DNA of 9,770 nucleotides from CAIVAT01 sp964455285 (lineage in GTDB: Bacteria; Bacteroidota; Bacteroidia; Bacteroidales; FEN-979). The position numbers were made by a program, and so were the translations under genes. Positions 1 to 6,200 of the stretch are shown here, piece by piece. The stretch is taken from the NCBI GenBank assembly GCA_964455285.1, contig CAYVVG010000095.1:1-9770 (forward strand), read 5' to 3'. The notes beneath the pieces were generated by a model. The model was not told the DNA's origin, searched no databases, and saw only the letters and a program-made list of their open reading frames with translations. Numbering within the stretch: the first letter of the stretch is position 1; the number at the start of each line of letters is the position of its first letter.

Positions 1-262
1 GAGAAGCTGAGCAGGAGAGCTCAAAAGCCGGACCGTTGACCAGCACCGAGCAGGTGGTGGTGCAGCCTTCGAAGTCGGTCACCGTCACAGTATAAGTTCC
101 CGCGGTGAGGTTGGATATAGCTGCGGTCGTTGCATTGTTGCTCCACAGGTAGGCATAGGATGAACTCCAGCCGCCCGATGGGGTCACGCTCGCAGCGCCG
201 TCACTGCCGTTAAAGCAGGTCACCGCGTTGGTCTGAGAAGCTGAACATGAAAGGCCGGCCGT
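1..262 (-). other. SprB-type repeat 3 of the giant protein (runs to the window edge)
   Basis: From residue 2587. It has SCSASQTNAVTCFNGSDGAA, then SYAYLWSNNATTAAISNL, then AGTYTVTVTDFEGC and a closing strand. Immediately after it the sequence FELSCSAS begins what looks like another copy of the same repeat (compare LSCSASQTN), cut by the window end. The protein therefore probably continues with more SprB repeats. Confidence 0.88.
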
Positions 263-3200
263 AGGTTCAATAATTGAAAAATTCTTTGTTACAGTACAAT
301 GAATGTTATCATAAACTGTGACTGTATAATCTCCGGCTGATAATGATACTGCAGTTTGAGTTGTTTGGCTGTTACTCCACAAATAAGTGTAGGGACTTAT
401 CCCTCCTGCAGGATTAACATATGCTGATCCAGTGGCGGTTCCTTTACAAACCACATTTGTCTGACTTGTTGTTGCTGTCATTAACAAAGGTACAGTCACC
501 TTCCGGCATCCCGTCGCCCAGGTCGCAGCCCCGCAATCGGGCGTGCCCGTGGCATCGACCATTACCGCATAGGTCCTCGATCCGGTCAGGCCGGATGGAG
601 GATCGTAACTGCTAGTCGTGGCGCCGGTTATGGCTGACCACCCGGTGGTGCTGCTGCCTGTCGGACAGGTGATCAGCCCGTCCTGGTAATACCACTGGTA
701 GGTGAAGGTCCCCGCACCGCCCGATGGAGCGGTGGCAAAGGTGATGTTGGCGGGATCGCCGCCGTTGCAGATCGTCTGATCTCCACTGGTCAGGGTGCCG
801 TAACTGACAGTGTTGTAAACCGTCACCTTCCGGCATCCGGTCGCCCAGGTCACAGCCCCGCAATCGGGCGTGCCCGTGGCATCGACCATTACCGCATAGG
901 TCCTCGATCCGGTCAGGCCGGATGGAGGATCGTAACTGCTAGTCGTGGCGCCGGTTATGGCTGACCACCCGGTGGTGCTGCTGCCTGTCGGACAGGTGAT
1001 CAGCCCGTCCTGGTAATACCACTGGTAGGTGAAGGTCCCCGCACCGCCCGATGGAGCGGTGCCAAAGGTGATGTTGGCGGGATCGCCGCCATTGCATATT
1101 GACTGATCCCCGTTGGATAATGTCCCGAAATTCATCGCGGGTAACACGGTGACTTTCCTGCACCCGGTAGCCCAGGTCGCAGCCCCGCAATCGGGCGTGC
1201 CCGTAGCATCGACCATTACCGCATAGGTCCTCGATCCGGTAAGTCCGGATGGAGGATCGTAACTGCTACCCGTGGCGCCTGTTATGGCTGTCCACCCAGT
1301 AGAGCTGCTGCCTGTCGGACAGGTGATCAGCCCGTCCTGGTAATACCACTGGTAGGTGAAGGTCCCTGCCCCTCCCGAAGGAGCGGTGGCAAAGGGGATG
1401 CTGGCGGGATCGCCGCCATTGCAGATTGTCTGATCTCCACTGGCCAGAGTGCCATAGATCACGGCAGGCAGAACTGTAATTGTTTGGACGCAGGTAGTGT
1501 AATTGCCTGCATTGTCAAAAATATAATAAGTACGGGTGATGGAACCCAGATCCTGAGAACCGGTTTCATTGAGCCGGATACAAGCCGGAGGGCCGTTTAT
1601 CCCCGACTGGCTGTCGGAAGCATTGAATCCCGCCATGGTGGTTATCGCGGCCGGCACACTCCCGTAACAAACAGTTACATTCGAGGGACATGTCACGGTC
1701 GGAGGTGTATAATCCACTTTGCAATTTCTTCCGAAGGTGGTGGTCGTCAGGTTGTTTTCACTGATCCCCTGGATCTGTCCCGGCGTCCCTTGTGCGGCAC
1801 CGAACGGGTCCAGATCGGTACAGGAGGTCCCGTTCAATCCCGGTGAAATGCTTGCCGACGAGGTGGTAAACGTGCGGTAAACCACTCCCCCTCCTCCTCC
1901 GCCGCCAGGGCCATGATGGTTGGCCGGAAAGGGTGTTCCTCCGGCTGAGACTTCCCATGTATTGGCCCCTTTTCCTCCATTGACAGAGCCGGTTATCAGG
2001 TTCATTCCCGAATTGGCCGTGACAAGGATGGTTCCGCCACCTCCGCCTCCGCCTCCGCCGTCATTCCCGTCACCATAGGCATCACCTGCAGGAGGGACCA
2101 GAATCTGAATACCCTCGCTTCCGTCGGCTGAAAAGATCCCGCCATCGGCAATGGTTCCTGCATGGACAATGACGATACCGCCACCTGTCCCGCCATGACC
2201 CAGGGCATAGTTATTCGATGTCCCGGAACCTCCTCCCCCTCCCATATAGATCTTGGTCGGTGAACCCGATAAACCATATCCGCCATTCCCCCCCGTAGGA
2301 AGGTTCGACTGCCATGAGTTTCCTCCTTTACCCCCGGCGGTCAGGTTCGACCCTCCACCGCCACCTGAATTATCCCCGTTATCTAAAACAGCAGCGGGAT
2401 CGTTCCCTCCTCCGCCTGCATTGCCGGCAGCACCCATCCCCTTTTGCCCGGTTGGATAAAGACAGGAGGCATTGGCAACCACCGTCGAATTGTACCAGAT
2501 ATTGTCAGGAGTCCCGGCAACACCTTCCCCTTTGGTCCCATGCCCCAGTATTTCATTGGCAAAAACATAGTCATCGATGATAGGGAGTGGACCCTGGGCG
2601 ATCCGGCTTACCACGCAGGCGCCTCCACGGAACCCTTTTCCGTCGGCTGAAATTGTATAACCCGCCATGGTCAGACTCCGTGCAACATCTATGACCACGA
2701 TCCCCCCCGTTTCACCGTTCCAGTCCAACGCATACAGGTTACTTCCCAGCGTCAATGAATTATACTGTGGGACTCGGACGACCTGGAACGTTTTCCGGTT
2801 GGATGGATCCTGGGTGTAACTGTTCACCAGGTTTGTCGACATCGTGAGCACTCCTCCTGAGAAAGAAGTCACTTTGGCATATTCATAAGTACCGGCAATG
2901 ATACTCGAAACCTGACCATATGTATTGCTGTTGGTGGAGACCATTTCGGCTCCCTGCATCTGGATGATCAGCGCAAGGTCCCCTGTTGAAAATGCGTCCG
3001 CGGCGCCACGTGCCGTCCCCAGGGTGATCACGTTCGTTCCGGCCGAAACAGTCGTGCCCGGGTAATAAGTATTGACAATTCCTCCGAGCGTGTAATTCAC
3101 ATCCCCGTTTTTGCCCGGACAAACGTTATTGTAAGTGGTGGAAACCGGCACCGAGAAGGTCGCCGTGCAACCATATGTGTTGTCGGTGACGGTAACCGAG

Positions 3201-6200
3201 TAAATTGCGGCACTCAGGCCTGTAATGGTTTGGGAAGTTCCTCCTGTGGACCACTGGTAGGTATAACTGCCCGAGCCTTCCGAGGGGGTCACGGTAGCCG
3301 TGCCGTCCACGGCACAATAGGTGCCCACCGTGGTTGCCGATGTGGTTCCAAGCAATTTCCTCAGCGAGATGGTTGCGGTGTTATTCGCACCGATGGCACT
3401 GGAACAAAAGCCGGTAAACAGGCTTGTTACCGTAATATTTGTAATTCCGGCATTCGGCAATGCCTGGGTGATGAATGTGCCGGTACCCGCCGTGGTGACC
3501 ACCATGGATCCGAGTACGTCAGTGGCTGTGTTTGCACCGGTCAGACTGTATGTCACACGATAGGTGGCCACCGGAAGGTCGGCGGCTGTGGATGTCAGGG
3601 TGATGACCGAATAGGTCGCATTGCAGGGCGTGGTGGCCGTGGTAGACGTCAATGCATAAGAAGCACATATGGGCACCACCTCACCGGTTGAGAGGATGGT
3701 CGCGGGATAGAATCCGGAACCGATCAGGAAAACGATCTGACTTACCTGTGCGGCAGTTAATCCGCTGCTTGTATTTCCAAAATAGATTTTACCTGAAGTC
3801 CCCGATGTTCCTGAACTTCCGAACCAGTTATGGATCGTCAGGGTTTTCCCGGCTGTCCAGCTTACTCCGTTACTGGCAGCAAAATTCAGGATATGGGATC
3901 CCGTTCCTAAGTAGATATCCGAATGATCCGTCAATGCCAGGGAGCCCACAGTTTCAGCATACCCGGTCGATGAGCCCGTTTCAAAGTTGCCGCCATTCAA
4001 CTGGATGGGGGTGCTGCTCAACAGGTTCGCGGCTCCCAGGGTCAGCCGGCTGGTGCCGCTGATGATCGTCGTCCCGGTCACGGCAAGAGCCGCAACAGGC
4101 TTGAGGGATGCAGAACCCGATATCGTAAGGTTCCCCGCGATAGTCGGATAGGTCGAAAAGGTCTTGGCCCCCGAATTGCCCAACACCAGGTTGTAAAAAG
4201 TGGTTGCTGTGGTTCCACCGATGGCCTGGTTTGTTCCGCTGAAAGTAACAGTGCTGGTGTTGCGGGTAAATGTGCCCCCATTGTTCGCCCAGTCACCGTT
4301 AACCGTCAGGTTGTTCGATCCGGTGATGACCAGGGTGGCTCCTGATGTGATCGTGATATTCCGGCAGACCCCGCCAGCCGCACCGATAGTCGGTGAATTT
4401 GCGGTCACCGCTATGTTCACATCGGTGGTCGCGGTGGGGATGTTTCCGTCACACCAGTTGGATGCCACATTCCAATCGCTGCTGGTCACTCCTGTCCAGA
4501 TTCCGGCACAGGAAGAAACGGTCACCACACCGGTAGCCGCTGTAAAAAAAGTGGTGTTGATGTTGGTGGCTCCGGAGCCGGTGCCGCCCCAGGTGCCGCT
4601 GGCACGGCCGATGCCACCCAGATACAACGACTGCGCCGTGGCATTATACCCGTTCATGCCGGCCACAACGCCCGTCAGCACCGACAGACTGCCACTGATG
4701 GAGGTGGTGGCCTGGAATGTCTTTGTTCCGCTGGTTCCGCCAAGAACGAGGTGGTTGTAATTTACTGCCTTAATGCTTTGACCTGTACCATTATATGTTA
4801 CCGTATTCGGAGTGTTGGCGGTGGCATTCAGGCCGGTGATCCCGGAGGTTCCCCCGATGTTCAGGGCCGAATTGGCACCCATCGTCAGGATCCCGGAACC
4901 GGACAGGGCAGTGCCAACCGTAAGGGTGCCTGTGTTCGTATAAGTGCCTGTGATGGTCGTGTTTGCAATGGAAACGGCATTATTCCCACCGATGCTTTTA
5001 GAAGCGCCGCTGAAAGTATGAGTACCTGTATTCGAAGTAAATATGCCGTCATTTTGAAGGCTACCCGCCAGGTTGATGGAAGCGATCCCGGTTTCATTCC
5101 AGGTTCCTGACGAATTTACCGTCACATTCCCGGTAAATGTCTTGGTCGCGGTATTGGCCAGGGTCAGGGTCCCTCCTACGGTGGTATTCCCACCGACCGA
5201 CAGGGTCCAGGTATTGGTCGCCCCGGTGGAAAAGGTGGTGCTCGGTCCTACATTCAGACCTCCTGTGATCGTCAGCGCACCGACAGTCGTGGCGGTTGCT
5301 GTGCCATTCAAACCGAGGCTTCCGCCAATGGTCGTGGTCCCCGTCTGCAAGGTTTTAGCACCCGACGAGCCCAGGTTCAGGTTGTAATAATTGTTGTTAT
5401 GAATGGTCTGGGCTCCGTTGGCTGTATAATTGACCGTGTTTCCGGTCGCTGACGCCGTCAACGTGGTGATGGCCGAGGTTCCCCCGATATTGAGCACGGC
5501 ATTGCCCCCCTGGGTCACTCCCCCCGTACCCGACAACGCGGTGGTGGCAGTGATCGTACCGTTGTTGGTCAGGGTAACACCGGTAACGGTTAACGCTGTG
5601 GCCACGTCCAGGATCCCGGAGTTGGTGTATGCGCCTGTGAAGGTGGCAGTGGGAATGCTGATCTGATTCGCGCCTCCGATCATCTTTGTCGCCCCGCTGA
5701 ACGTATGGATTCCTGTGCTCGCCGCAAAAGTGCCGTCATTCCACAGGTTCCCTCCGAATCCGATGGCAGCGATCCCCGTTTCATTCCATATCCCGCCATC
5801 ATTGATGGTAACATTTCCGGTAAAGGTCTTGGCACCGGTACCACCCAGTGCAAGCGTACCGCTGATATCCGTATTTCCGGTGATGCCAAGCGTATTATTG
5901 GCGCCAACTGTAAAGGAACAACCGGATTCAATGGTCAGCACCCCACCAACAGTAGCGTTGACGTTGGTTGTCACTGTGGCGCCGGCTGTGGTGGTGAGAT
6001 TATAAAATGATGCAGCAGATGTACCTTCGATGCTTTGCGTCGTTCCGTTAAAGGTGACCGTTCCGGTGGATGGGGTGAAGGTCCCCCCGTTATTGGTCCA
6101 GTTTCCCCCGACGGTCAGACTGTACGCACCCCCCATCGTCAGGGTGGCCCCGCTGTTGAGCGTAAGGTTCCTGCAGGCCCCGCCTGCCGTTCCGATCGTT

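Noticed and set aside
612..1190. Two near-identical 83-codon minus-strand frames (612-863 and 939-1190)
   Set aside because: They are out-of-frame shadows of the 327-bp tandem Ig repeats, and their similarity simply reflects the repeat.
482..1462. CRISPR-like array or mobile element suggested by the regular repeats
   Set aside because: The repeats are 327 bp, directly adjacent, in frame and translated as Ig-like domains. There are no spacers, terminal inverted repeats or transposase.
4200..4760. 186-codon open frame on the plus strand (and a 205-codon one at 7449-8066)
   Set aside because: Both lie antisense to the giant protein. Their Val/Pro/Thr-rich translations mirror the biased Thr/Gly/Asn codons of the other strand, and no domain is recognisable. 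The minus frame has clear modules across the same bases.
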